Shown here: one piece after another, positions 12,541 through 22,173 of the stretch
Numbering within the stretch: position 1 is the first letter of the stretch
Layout: every line of letters starts with the position of its first letter
Assembly: GCA_019096195.1 (NCBI GenBank)
Contig: JAGTXK010000073.1
Coordinates: 806,001 to 870,000 of the forward strand
Reading direction: 5' to 3'
DNA length: 64,000 nucleotides
Origin: Boletus sp. NGJ
Lineage: Eukaryota; Basidiomycota; Agaricomycetes; Boletales; Boletaceae
Notes under the pieces: model-generated
The model's database searches: none
What the model was told of the DNA's origin: nothing
Seen by the model: the letters and a program-made list of their open reading frames with translations, nothing else
Made by a program: the position numbers and the translations under genes

Positions 12541-13000
12541 GCCTCGAGAAGATGGCTCGATGGGATATCGTATACAAGGGGAAGATATGCCATTCTGTCG
12601 GATCCACAGATAGAACAAACCAAAACCCCAAGGTTCATGTTCTCCTATTCAAGTTACAATACATACAGGAGTCTTCAGAGGACATATCGAAAGAGAAAAG
12701 AAAGCATACTACACGGTAATTTATTTGCTTTGCAACCCGAGAATGAGATTTCAGGGAACCAAAAGTTCGTGATGGTATAGACAAATTGGCTTTGGGCTGG
12801 ATACAACAAGATGCTTGATATTAACGCAGTATGACGAGCCAGTATTTCTTGGGTCCATGTACAAGCGCCCGATCGACGATTAGGAATAAACAAGAATTTT
12901 GTCGACAGTGAAACTTCGTTGTGGATGGACCAGAGTGGTTGCCACGAGTTTACGAAGTATACTTTGCAATATGCAATAGAACCGGCGGGTGCATGAGCAT
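12541..13000. other. Intergenic, convergent 3' ends
   Basis: Lies between two genes that face each other. It should contain both 3' UTRs. No open frame or repeat stands out. Confidence 0.4.
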
Positions 13001-14293
13001 TCAATGCCACAGTTCTCCGACTTGTGATTCGTCTGCTAACGAAACATTCAATGCTCTTACTGCCTCATAGTCTCCGAGGCTGCCAGCTCCATTCCCCATT
13101 GCTAAAGTAAGGGCTGCTATTGCCTTCTCCGTGCTAGAAGCGGAGGTTGAAATAGCACCAGCTGATAGATGACAGGGTGACTGAGGTGGTGAGATCATGG
13201 GTGAGGATGAGGGGTACTCTGCGCATGAATTTGATAGAGGCACGTCCGCTGTTGAAGCGAGAAAGTCGGAGGAGGAACAAGACAAGGCTGATTTGAATGC
13301 ATTGGTATGGAAAGGATTTGTAAAGTCAAAAGATGTGCTGAATGAGGTGGACAGTTCCGTTGACTGATTGCTGATGTTAGGGTGAACATGCGATGCGTAG
13401 TGAGCGAAAGGGAAGGGATGGAAGATGCTAGAAATGGGGGAGAGGCGACCAGATGAGTTGGCCTTGCCGTGCAACTGGAAGTTGCTATCGTCCATTGCTC
13501 CCATGCTGGACGAACGCTTTTGTCTTGAATGGAACGGTTGAGCACCGAGAGCGCTCGAAAGGATCAAGACATCATCGTCATCGTCTGATACACTACTCTT
13601 TCCGGTGCTGGTTATAGGTACGCTGGGGGAATAGCGCTTTCTGCGACGCCTCTCGACGCCTCTTGCGCGAAAGTGTTGGGCGGATTTAGAGCGCGAATCT
13701 TCGAATTCGCGCATGCGCTTGACGAACCCCTCGCCATTCTCCTGGACACTTCGCTGAAGCTCTGAGAAGGCTGCCGATCTGAGGCGGGAAAGTTCCAATT
13801 CAGAGGATTCGCATTGATCATCGTGGAGAAATGACACTGCAGAAGAGGGGCTACGGGGATTGCGGGTGGACAGATTGCCTCCGCAGAGGGGATGACTGGG
13901 AAAAAGAAGGAAGTCTGCCGACGACGCAGGGAAGAGGGGCGTATGTGGGGTAGAGGAGCTGGAGCTCGCAGTACGACTGTCCGCAGAGGCGGGCGTGGAG
14001 CTCCGAGTTGCTTGAGCAGGCTGGAGAGGGCGACGGCGAGGTGAGGGGTACGACGACAAAATGAGGCACAAGGAAACACGTACGGAAATGTCTCGACGAA
14101 GCCTCTTTCCGGTCCTCCAGATATCGAGGTGACATCGCTGCGAGTCAGGGAGCGTGGGGGTGTCACGGTGGGACGAATGGGCTCGCTTGTGGGCGGGTCG
14201 CCACGAAGAGGCAGGCGCTGGGGACGGGGACGGCGAGGACGCTGAGTGAGATCGACGACGGTAGCTGAGCGCGAACGGCGACGACATCAACAT
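13001..14293 (-). CDS. Uncharacterised Ser/Pro-rich basidiomycete protein
   Basis: Start MLMSSPFALSYRRRSH at 14293. One GT-AG intron (about 14021-14083) removes a segment rich in PSPRRRP, joining RLRRDIS to PAQATRSSTPAS. The mature frame then runs to 13001. Visible blocks are SSELELSRLRSAAFSELQR with VKRMREFEDSRSK, which looks helical, RRRRKRYSPS, a likely nuclear signal, and an acidic SDDDDDVLIL patch. A Ser/Phe-rich middle ends in EKAIAALTLAMGNGAGSLGDY near the C-terminus. I do not recognise the family. Composition suggests a nuclear regulatory protein. A CRE-like inverted repeat lies 54-84 bp upstream of the start. Confidence 0.6.
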   Translation of the reverse strand: MLMSSPFALSYRRRSHSASSPSPSPAPASSWRPAHKRAHSSHRDTPTLPDSQRCHLDIWRTGKRLRRDISVRVSLCLILSSYPSPRRRPLQPAQATRSSTPASADSRTASSSSSTPHTPLFPASSADFLLFPSHPLCGGNLSTRNPRSPSSAVSFLHDDQCESSELELSRLRSAAFSELQRSVQENGEGFVKRMREFEDSRSKSAQHFRARGVERRRRKRYSPSVPITSTGKSSVSDDDDDVLILSSALGAQPFHSRQKRSSSMGAMDDSNFQLHGKANSSGRLSPISSIFHPFPFAHYASHVHPNISNQSTELSTSFSTSFDFTNPFHTNAFKSALSCSSSDFLASTADVPLSNSCAEYPSSSPMISPPQSPCHLSAGAISTSASSTEKAIAALTLAMGNGAGSLGDYEAVRALNVSLADESQVGELWH

Positions 14294-14320
14294 CGACAGC
14301 GACAGCGACGACGACGACGA
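14294..14320. repeat. CGACAG/CGA trinucleotide tract at a start codon
   Basis: Two CGACAG units are followed by about four CGA units directly upstream of the start codon at 14293, so the repeat is in the 5' leader of the minus-strand gene. Confidence 0.7.
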
Positions 14321-14347
14321 GTAATCTTGTTCGGAGCCAGACCGTGA

Positions 14348-14377
14348 TGTGACGTGACACTAGAATGTCACGTCACA
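14348..14377. promoter_or_regulatory. Perfect 12-bp inverted repeat with CRE/bZIP-like cores
   Basis: TGTGACGTGACA, a 6-nt spacer CTAGAA, then the exact reverse complement TGTCACGTCACA. Each arm carries a GACGTGA/TCACGTC core like sites of fungal bZIP proteins. It lies 54-84 bp upstream of the minus-strand gene starting at 14293, a natural promoter position. Binding by a bZIP dimer pair is inferred; a stem-loop in RNA is an alternative reading. Confidence 0.6.
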
Positions 14378-14464
14378 CCCCTGTTATGTACAACACATGA
14401 GAGAAGCTGTCCAGTCTACAAAACACTAGCTCATATTCACTCTTCTCCCTCCTCGTCTCCCCAT

Positions 14465-17382
14465 TCATCTTTGGCTCCCCGTCCATCTGTGTCTCATAGT
14501 CAGCCATGCAGACAGCTTCATGCACTTATGCGCACACACCTCCCGTAGCATCCTCCTTGCTGTCGACGAGAGTCTGCGTTTCAGCAATGCGTCGTATCCG
14601 TCACACGTCGAATTCTCTCTGCTACTCAGGGACCGCAAAACATTGCCAAGCGCTGATATCCTCGCGTTTGCCCAGGTGTATACCCCTAGCAGATGCTCGG
14701 TAACGTTGCTCTCCCTATGAATTAGTGCTTACTGGTGGTATCGTCCCTGTGCTCTAATAAGTGCGCCAATGCATCGCATATTGTGGGCAGGACGACCAGC
14801 GCCAAGGGTTCATCCTCGCGAGGACAGTGCCGTGAACATATCAGTAAGGCCATATCTAGCAAGTGCTCCAAACCCTCTAGATAGGTCAGCGGCTCGACAC
14901 TGACCAGTGCAGAGGTGATGTACAGCGAAAAAGCAGCTAAGCAACTCTGAATTCAGCCTGATCTTGTATTTGATCCATCACCATGCGTACTTACATGCTA
15001 GGAAGAGGTTCACATCTCCGCTACACGTCCCGAGGCGCCATATAGCCTCGTCGTCGGCAGCCACGTTGACTTTGCTGAGTGGAAAGTCAATTCCGGATAA
15101 ATTTGCGGTTGCGAGACATATGAGGAACGTCTCGCAAAGGAACCCCCGATCATTCAGAGGCATTTCAAGGACTCGTACCCCAACTGCTTCTATAAACTCG
15201 ACAGATGCATCCAGGTCTAATGGCTGAACTCCCTTGGACATCATAACGACAAGGAATTGCATCAGTTGTGCCGCGTAAATTTCCCTGGACTTTAGGTGAT
15301 CATCCCGGGACAACGTCCTGCGCCAACTCAATTGTGACATGGCAGGATGATCATTTCTTTCCGAATGCTTACGTCTTTGTCTGTATAAAACCTGGATTCG
15401 TTCAGTGTCTTATCAATTCAGAGAAAATAGGAACATACTTTGACCAAGAGCTTCAAGAAAGGAAAACCCATCATCCTCGGCAGCTGCCTTCCAAGCTTCG
15501 CGAACGCACTGTCCCCTCATAAGCACCAGGCACTCGATGACTAGCTCATTCACTGCTGACGCCTCTATCATATGTCCCGAAGCCGAAATTGGATACTCAC
15601 AAGCAAAATGTTGTTCATTCTGGGATAAGTAGCCAAAGAGAATAATCAATGCTTTACAGCATTCCTTCGAATTTTGAATTCCACATGAGTTCCGATTCAT
15701 CCATTCAGAGATCAATCGACAGCTTCCATGAAGTACGCTCATCATGCCTGTCGAGAGCTGCTTGGAATGTCCGCCAGCGGAGAGCATCGAAATGTACCGA
15801 AAGAGAAGGTCCTAGAGAATGTCAGTGGCATGCCCCACTGTATAACATGCCGTCTCACGATCATCACGCTGATCACCGCTGCTTGGTTACTCGACCTGCT
15901 GTTAGTAGACACCAAATTCGAGACTTCCAATAACGCCTCCAGGCCTGCTCTGTGGTGTTGAATGTACGCCGTGGTCTGAAGCCCTGAGATGTGCTCGTTT
16001 TCAAAAAGAAAATGAACGTACAAGGCACATGATCGTGTCCGCATGCAGGCTACGGTATTCAAGCCAAATGTTCCATGTCCACTGTGGAACAATCCCCCAT
16101 CGTATGATGACGCTTGTGGGAATATCTAGATGATCCAAAGGACTCAAAACGTTCGTTAATTGGGTGGTATACCCCCCCTCATTCAGAGCAAATCGCAGAA
16201 GCTGCATGGCGGCGGTCGTCGTTTGGGGACGGAAGGCAGCCGCACGCTCAGGGTTAACGGTTGAATCTTGTGCAATATCAGCGGCCTGAGATGGTTATTT
16301 AAACATCAACTATCATGCAAAGCTCGCTCACCGCGAACAGGGAGATTGCCATTGCGCTGGTGAGACGCTCCTGTTGCACGAGATACCGTAGGCCAGGTCC
16401 CGATGCTGAACACAGCCCGTCCACGCGGGTCACACTTCGTTGTACAAACTCTGAAAGCGTAGAAAGCAACTTGTGTATGCTGTGAAAAGCGCTGTGATCT
16501 AATATTACTCCGGTTGTGCTTTATAGGTGACTGACGTATTGTCCACACCCACTTGTCCCGACAGTGCGGGAAAGAGAATATACCGTCCTAGCATCAACCT
16601 TACGGTCAATCGTTTTGCGGCAACTGACACGCGCTCTGACAAGAGCACAGATGGAAGCATATCCCAGTTGTCTACGTCGCGTGAGATATAATACTCATAT
16701 TTCGGTAGAACATGTCCCACCTGGTAGCTGTATTGCGGCACGAAGGTTATCTTCTTCCCTCTGGGCCTTCAAGGACTCGGGAAGTGACTGGTCGGGGTGA
16801 TACCCATCAAGGCCTGCCGCTATACATGCAACGACGTCGCCGAGCTTAGCCAAAATGACGTCCACCCAACATACAATCGCCAGGGGTGCAGAGTTCAGTT
16901 TGAAATCCCGCGTTGCGAAGACACGAAAGAGTCGGCGGTACTGAAAGAGAAGATGCAAGAATGATGGTCTGACTGCATTCGTCAGGGAAAATGAGCGGGT
17001 ATAGGGGATGGGGTGAATTGGGTGACGCACGTATGCTGGCGACGTCTGGGATGAAACCGCACGAGCTATCGGTGGCTGCTTCCTGCTGGAGCACAGCATT
17101 GAACAAGGCCAGTATAATGCTAGCACAATCTTGAACGAGACCATGCAGCGCGGTATCCTACACATGGGTTCACAGAGGCACTATGAGATTACGATGGTAT
17201 ACCTTGCGGACAAGTCGAAAGTCAAGGGTCTCGAGGTTGTCCACGGCCCAGCTGACAGTCCCCTGGCCTGTTGGAGCCTGGCTTGGTCGCGTCGCGGATA
17301 AATGGGCGAATGCTGTCAAGCTAGAGACGGTGTCAGGAAGGAGCTCGGGCTCGGGCTCTGAGTCGGTCTCGCTGGTGGACAT
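14465..17382 (-). CDS. Large helical-repeat-like protein, function unknown
   Basis: Start MSTSETDSEPEPELLPDTV at 17382. At least eight exons connect by GT-AG introns. Exon 1 ends FRLVRK and joins DTALHGLVQDCASIILALF. The last exons read SAFSLYITSALVSVEPLTYL, then VYTWANARISALGNVLRSL, ending HRWTGSQR at 14465. Nearly every exon is amphipathic helix: LIILFGYLSQNEQHF, LVIECLVLMRGQCVREAW, AAQLMQFLVVMMSKGVQPLD. This is the look of ARM/HEAT-type repeats, though no single repeat is clear. No catalytic motif or membrane segment is seen. It is followed on the same strand by the unknown 13001-14293 gene. A scaffolding or nuclear transport-like role is only a guess. Confidence 0.65.
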
Positions 17383-17513
17383 GATGGAGAGGACAAAACT
17401 TGTGGCTGCGTGCGTGAGAGCTGATGCGGATCAAGGTCACAGTACTACGCTCAACGTTAACGTTTAACCCCATCAACTTGAAGTTCATCATTAGCAAGTA
17501 GTACGGGTGGAGA

Positions 17514-18460
17514 TCACAGTTCCTTTATCGATTTCAGATATGAAGCAATCTCCGTTTTACATTCGAGAAGGCCGTTGTTTCGCGAGAATATGGACTCGAA
17601 CACTGCGTTGGAATCTGCTGTCTGCGTAGTGCGTTAGAGAGAACAAGGTGACCCAACAAGTGTAGTATGAGCACCTCTCCATCGCAAAATTGGACAGGCT
17701 GCCATGGTTCGTCCTCCTCGGCCCTTATGGCGAGCAACATTTCTCGCCGAGCGACTGACATCCCGCCTTGAAAGCCTTTGTCGTCTCCTGATTTGCGAGC
17801 AGAGACCTGCACCTCTTTTGCCTCCGCCGCCTTCTTCTCTTTCTTCGGGGCAGTGACGACTGGGAGGACCTCATCCGGATCTGGGGGTGCGCCATCGTCA
17901 CTTTCAGAGTCGGACCCCCCTCCCCTTGAATGTCGCGCCTTTCGAGACATGATGTCAAGGTAAGTCAAGGTCGGTCGAAACTGGTGTGTTTCGCTGATAG
18001 GCACGAGGTGTAATCGGCCTTGCGACTCAATCAGAAAGGAGCACACCATCCCCTTGGGCCTCTCACCGTCTCGCACGACTCCAAGCATATAAGCACCACA
18101 TTGCGGAATGGCGTCACTCCGCAATCGGCTGTCTGTCAACCTGGGTTCTCCCCCTTCCCTCTGCTTCAATTGTTCGTCTTGATTCTTCTCGCGGTCATCC
18201 TCGCGCTGTGCAGCCCCAAGATCTTTACTTTTCTCGTGATTCCATACTTCAGGGCGCGCATCAACTGGCACATGAATCTCGATCTTGCGAGACGCGGGTT
18301 TGACGCGGGCGCGGATCCATTTTCCACTGACGGTTGCTGACGGGGGTGCTTGGAGGGGTCGATTTAACAGTGGGAATTGATGAATGTGCACGTTCGGACT
18401 CAACCTGTCCGAGTAGTAGACAGGGAGGATGCTCACGAGCTCGTCATTCTCAAGTTCCAT
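17514..18460 (-). CDS. RPC37: RNA polymerase III subunit RPC5/Rpc37 (Sin-like)
   Basis: Subunit of the TFIIF-like Rpc37/53 heterodimer of RNA polymerase III, needed for initiation, termination and re-initiation on tRNA and 5S genes. The start MELENDELVSILPVYYSDRL leads into the typical N-terminal block LYLLNRPLQ-like: FPLLNRPLQAPPSATVSG, WIRARVKPASRKIEIHVPVD. The middle has GAYMLGVVRDGERPKGMV, and LHLVPISETHQFRPTLTYLD, the conserved signature of the family. A basic/acidic linker rich in Lys and Glu and the block WQPVQFCDGEV follow. A GT-AG intron (about 17632-17685) joins it to TADSNAVFESIFSRNNGLL, ending SYLKSIKEL. Length (about 285 aa) fits yeast Rpc37 (282 aa). Confidence 0.88.
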
Positions 18461-19956
18461 TGTAGAGATATCGTGGGAAAATAGCGGTAAAATGAAAAGA
18501 AAAGCTCTTCTAGAAGCGCGAAGGTTATAGATTTTCTATGCTCAGTGTGTTTGAGAAAACGATACAGTATGGGTGAAAACATGTTTGACATGCAGCTCAT
18601 TGACGCTGCTGACGAATGTAAATCTCCCCGCGAAGAGTAAGCCAATCCAGAGAACGAACGACACACGTACAGCCAAAGACAACCTAGTCGGTGGTGCTGA
18701 TGCCGCCTGCGCTCCTGATCTCAGCGATGACGGCAGTGTAGCATGTCTATAGTGGCATGTAAAGTCAGAATATGACCAGAGTGACCTTATTTGATATACC
18801 TCATTTCTCATGACCGCCCGGAAGAGAGACGTCACAGGAATGTAACGGGTGAAACGGCTTATGGAAGAATGCCCTGAAGAAGTTGGTCATTTAACGGGTG
18901 CAGCTACCACTGGGGTAAACGGACAGATTGTAGTCGGCATTCTAACCGTCCGAGAGCGAGGAGCAGGGGTGTGAGCGTACCGTTCCTGAGAGGGGGTGGA
19001 ATTGGACGTTTCGAGTCCTGAACTGTATCTGCATTGTCCGGTGTATTATAGCTGTACGTCTGAAATCCAGTATGAATGAATGCGATGCTAGGCGCTCGCG
19101 ATAACGTTGAAGGCTGACGGATTCGCGGTGTTGAGGGAAAATGGTTGGTAGATGGTCCAACGTTGGACCAGCGATTCGAACAGAATCTGTATTTTCCTTT
19201 CTAAGCTCGGTTGGTTGGCTGTGAGACTCTGGCATCGTCAAGTAAAAGTCGAGCGTAGGTGGGACCTCGGACCACCGCGGGGCCATGTGATTTCCACACC
19301 GCACACAGGACTAGTGTTGCGAGACGACCACAGATTTCGTGAGGATGGTAAAGATCACCAACAGCATGCGCAAATGAAGGGCGACTCGGTAAGCAAGAAC
19401 ATGACATATATGGGGAAAAAAACAGCTGGCGGTCTAGATAACAACGCCATATTCGAGAGTAAACTGCCGGAATGGGGTCCTGCATTATGGGAGCGTGAAC
19501 GTTAATCACGTCTAGGATGAGCACTACACGGTGCAACCAAACAGCCTGAGACAAACCGATTATTATCCAGGCGCCTATCTGCTTTGACGCTTAATATGCA
19601 GTAATCTGCAGAAGTGCTGGTGAGTCTGAAAGGTAATGTTTGGGAAGTTGAACAAACCAATAACGACAGCAACATGCCAGTGGTGCTGAGGGGACTGTTT
19701 GGATGAGTGCTGGAATCGCGACGCGGTGCGACTTGCAGACCTGCTGAACTAGGCGACAATAATGGGAATGCATGATGGCTAAGTAAAGAAGAACTTTCTT
19801 TTTTTACTTTAACCCCCCCAAAGGTAGATTGCTGCCTTGCAGGTATTGCGGAAACAAGTGACACGAGGAACATGATATTGAGCCTGAGGAAACCACGGAG
19901 AGTGTCAGCAAGTGCATAGTGAGACGAAAGCATTCGGTGACTAAGTAGCTAGTTGG
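18461..19956. other. 1.5-kb region without a confident gene
   Basis: Between RPC37 and cyclin H starts. It must hold both divergent promoters but is much longer than other intergenic gaps here. The minus strand has a 120-codon open stretch (18942-19304) with a plausible upstream exon containing ICACC/SCVRCG Cys pairs, but no recognisable domain. A short minus-strand frame at 18542-18835 has one hydrophobic segment (LAVRVSFVLWIGLLFAG). A small gene or a non-coding transcript could be present; neither is supported well enough to call. Confidence 0.35.
19153..19170. repeat. Perfect 18-bp palindrome
   Basis: TGGTCCAACGTTGGACCA equals its own reverse complement over all 18 bases. It is immediately followed by CGATTCGAAC, itself near-palindromic. 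It lies about 800 bp upstream of cyclin H and 690 bp upstream of RPC37. Confidence 0.8.
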
Positions 19957-21212
19957 ATGGAGCAAGCAACACTAGTACTGTCAGCACTTCCTATGTCATC
20001 CCAGCCCGACACGACTTCTTTGCCAGAAAAGACACCATTGTACGAGGCCAGCACACAGTTCAAGAGCTGGCGATTTTCACCAGAACGGTTGGCTGTTGTT
20101 CGCGGAACATTGAATTCTGCTGCCGTCGCAGCAATCAGGAATGCATTCGAGGCCGACGAGGTATCTCTGTGTCAGCGCACACCACGCAATCGTACCAACT
20201 GAATTGTGCAGCCCGGATCTTCAGCCAATGTCTCCTTTCTTGATGCTCAGGAGGAACACCTCCTCGTCAAATTGTACATTGCCAAGGTTCCCCAACTATG
20301 TGGGCACTTCCGGTTCCCTGAGGAAGTCGAGGCTACCGCGATATCCTATCTCAAACGCTTCTATCTCAGCAACACTGTCATGGACTGGCATCCCAAGAAT
20401 GTCATGTACGTTTGTCTGTGGTGTTATTTTTCCTCTCACTACTGACGAGGCGACTGCATCCAGGCTGACAGCGTTATTTTTGGCGACCAAGACGACGAAC
20501 AACCCTATATCTCTGGACTCATACACGTCCAACATCCCTCGAACATCCCCTTCCGACGTTCTTGACCTCGAGTTCCTCGTCGCTCAAAGCCTGAGTTTCG
20601 ATTTTGCAGTATGGCACTCCCATCGTGCATTATGGGGCCTCTGGCTTGACCTCCAGGTGCGACGCCCATCAGTCGTCCACTTTTCAGCTCATACCCTTCC
20701 AGTCATTGTCAGATATCACGGAGGACCAGACGTCACGGGACGTGTACGAGACAGCGCTCAAGCACGTCCGTACCTCGCGTTTCACTGATGCCGAACTCAT
20801 CTACGCGCCATCCCAAATAGCACTCGCAACGCTGTCGCTCGCTTCACCATTGCTTGCCCAGAAATGGGTCGACTCCAAATTACCAGGGGTTAGCGAGACA
20901 TCGCCAGAAGCACTTCAGAATGCTGTCAACGCGATCAAGATCCTGATTACGCACACAGGATATCCACCAGACGTTGAAGCGGTCCGGGAAGTTGATCGTA
21001 GGCTCAAACTATGCAAGAATCCAGAAAAGGTGGTTGGAAGCAAGGCGTATCTCGCTCGGAAAGCGGAAGTAGAACGTAAAGCAGAGGCGAAACGCAACAA
21101 AAAGGCTGAAGACGTACGCCGTGCCCTGGAAGGCGACGATCCCTTTGGTAGTGCACTCGACGAGGGACAACGTCCACAGCGTACAGGGGAATTTGATGAT
21201 GACGATGATTGA
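19957..21212 (+). CDS. CCL1: Cyclin H homologue of the TFIIH kinase module
   Basis: Partner of CDK7/Kin28 in TFIIH, which phosphorylates the RNA polymerase II C-terminal domain. The N-terminus has the helix typical of cyclin H, YEASTQFKSWRFSPERL. The first cyclin box reads EEHLLVKLYIAKVPQLC, then FPEEVEATAISYLKRFYL, DWHPKNVMLTALFLATK. After introns, PSDVLDLEFLVAQSLSFDF and HRALWGLWLDLQ begin the second box, with FTDAELIYAPSQIALATL. The C-terminal helix is KAYLARKAEVERKAEAKRN, and the tail is acidic (DDDDD). Introns are at about 20161-20211, 20406-20462 and 20659-20690; the last is only about 32 nt. The length of about 370 aa is within the usual range for fungal cyclin H. Confidence 0.92.
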
Positions 21213-21649
21213 CATCAATGTTAGTTGTTTCGTGTGGCTGTCTTTGTATGCTCGCTTTGTCCATCAAACGAGTTTGATCATCATTCACAAATCTGGTAGA
21301 ATACAAGGTTGGCTGAGGAAATGTTGCCCACAGATTGGGATTAAAGTACCATCCCAAGCGACAGATGATGTTCGATAGGGAGGCAAAAGGGGTGGCATGA
21401 TGTTGGCTACATATTGACCTTGCAGACCATGGCCACCTGGGCTGGATCAGCAGGCTTCGATAGAGCCGAGAAAGTCGAGAGCCATCGTTCCATCTATTAC
21501 GTTCGGGGTGTGTTAGCGCGTCTCGATAATTCTTACCCCCCGAGAGCTGGTCCTGAGAAGAAACGTTGCAACGATAGTTGAACTGAGCCAATAATGGATA
21601 CAAGGAATACAATTGTGCATTTTGCATGATATGGGTACTGGGTAGCCGT
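21213..21649. other. Intergenic, convergent 3' ends of CCL1 and DUF1764 gene
   Basis: No gene is seen. Both flanking genes end here and the strands converge, so this should be mainly 3' UTR. Confidence 0.4.
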
Positions 21650-22116
21650 TCAGAAACCTGTGGGGATGGGGGTAAGGAGGAAGCTGGGTGTAGACATTGG
21701 AGACTGACAGCATTGGCAATCAAACGGACAAAGAGGGGTGTCTGGACAAGATGGATTGAGAACAGAGTGAGGAGGGATTGGGTGAGATGGTGACCTCCGC
21801 CTGTGGTAGAGATGCCTAGCTCGTCCTCCTTGTAGATATTGTAGCCATCGACTGTTTTGCGACCTGGAGGCAATTGGCAAGATGAAGATAAGGAAACGAG
21901 GGACGCACGAGGGGCGGATCCCCTGGAATCTTTGAAGCGGTCGTTGTCTGGGTTTTCTCGACGTCGTTTTCTTGGGAGCTGCTTTTTGGACGGGTCGAGG
22001 ATGGGCTCTGGATGGTGGGTCTTTGTAGAAATCTTTTGTTGTTGTTCAGAGAGCGAAGTTTTTGTTTTTTTCTTTGAAGGTGCGGCGAATATGTCGTCGA
22101 TTTCTGAGTGGGGCAT
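21650..22116 (-). CDS. DUF1764 family small nuclear-type protein
   Basis: Start MPHSEIDDIFAAPSKKK at 22116. A Lys/Arg-rich N-terminal half (QLPRKRRREN) leads to the family core, RKTVDGYNIYKEDELGIS. A first intron (about 21750-21802) then joins TTGG to DTPLCPFDCQC. A second intron (about 21658-21708) lies inside the following Cys codon. Splicing it gives the invariant C-terminus DCQCCF and a stop at 21650-21652. Reading through instead gives an unrelated tail, so family conservation decides the splice. Members are about 110-150 aa, small and basic. Their molecular role is not established. Confidence 0.88.
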
Positions 22117-22173
22117 GCTCGCGTGCGCGGGAGAGTTTGGACGCGTGAGACAACCACGACGACGACGACGACG
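22117..22173. promoter_or_regulatory. 57-bp bidirectional promoter with (ACG)6 tract
   Basis: Only 57 bp separate the DUF1764 and SWI1 start codons. The right end is six ACG units (22156-22173) directly abutting the SWI1 ATG. Either promoter elements overlap the coding sequence of the partner gene or the two leaders overlap each other. Confidence 0.7.

Noticed and set aside
18542-18835. Small minus-strand frame with one hydrophobic segment upstream of RPC37
   Set aside because: Possible splice choices do not keep the hydrophobic frame attached to the upstream ATG, and no family is recognised.
19140-19200. Possible tRNA, from a GTTCGAATC B-box-like match
   Set aside because: No A-box at the right distance and no acceptor stem. 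The pairing seen is the simple palindrome reported separately.
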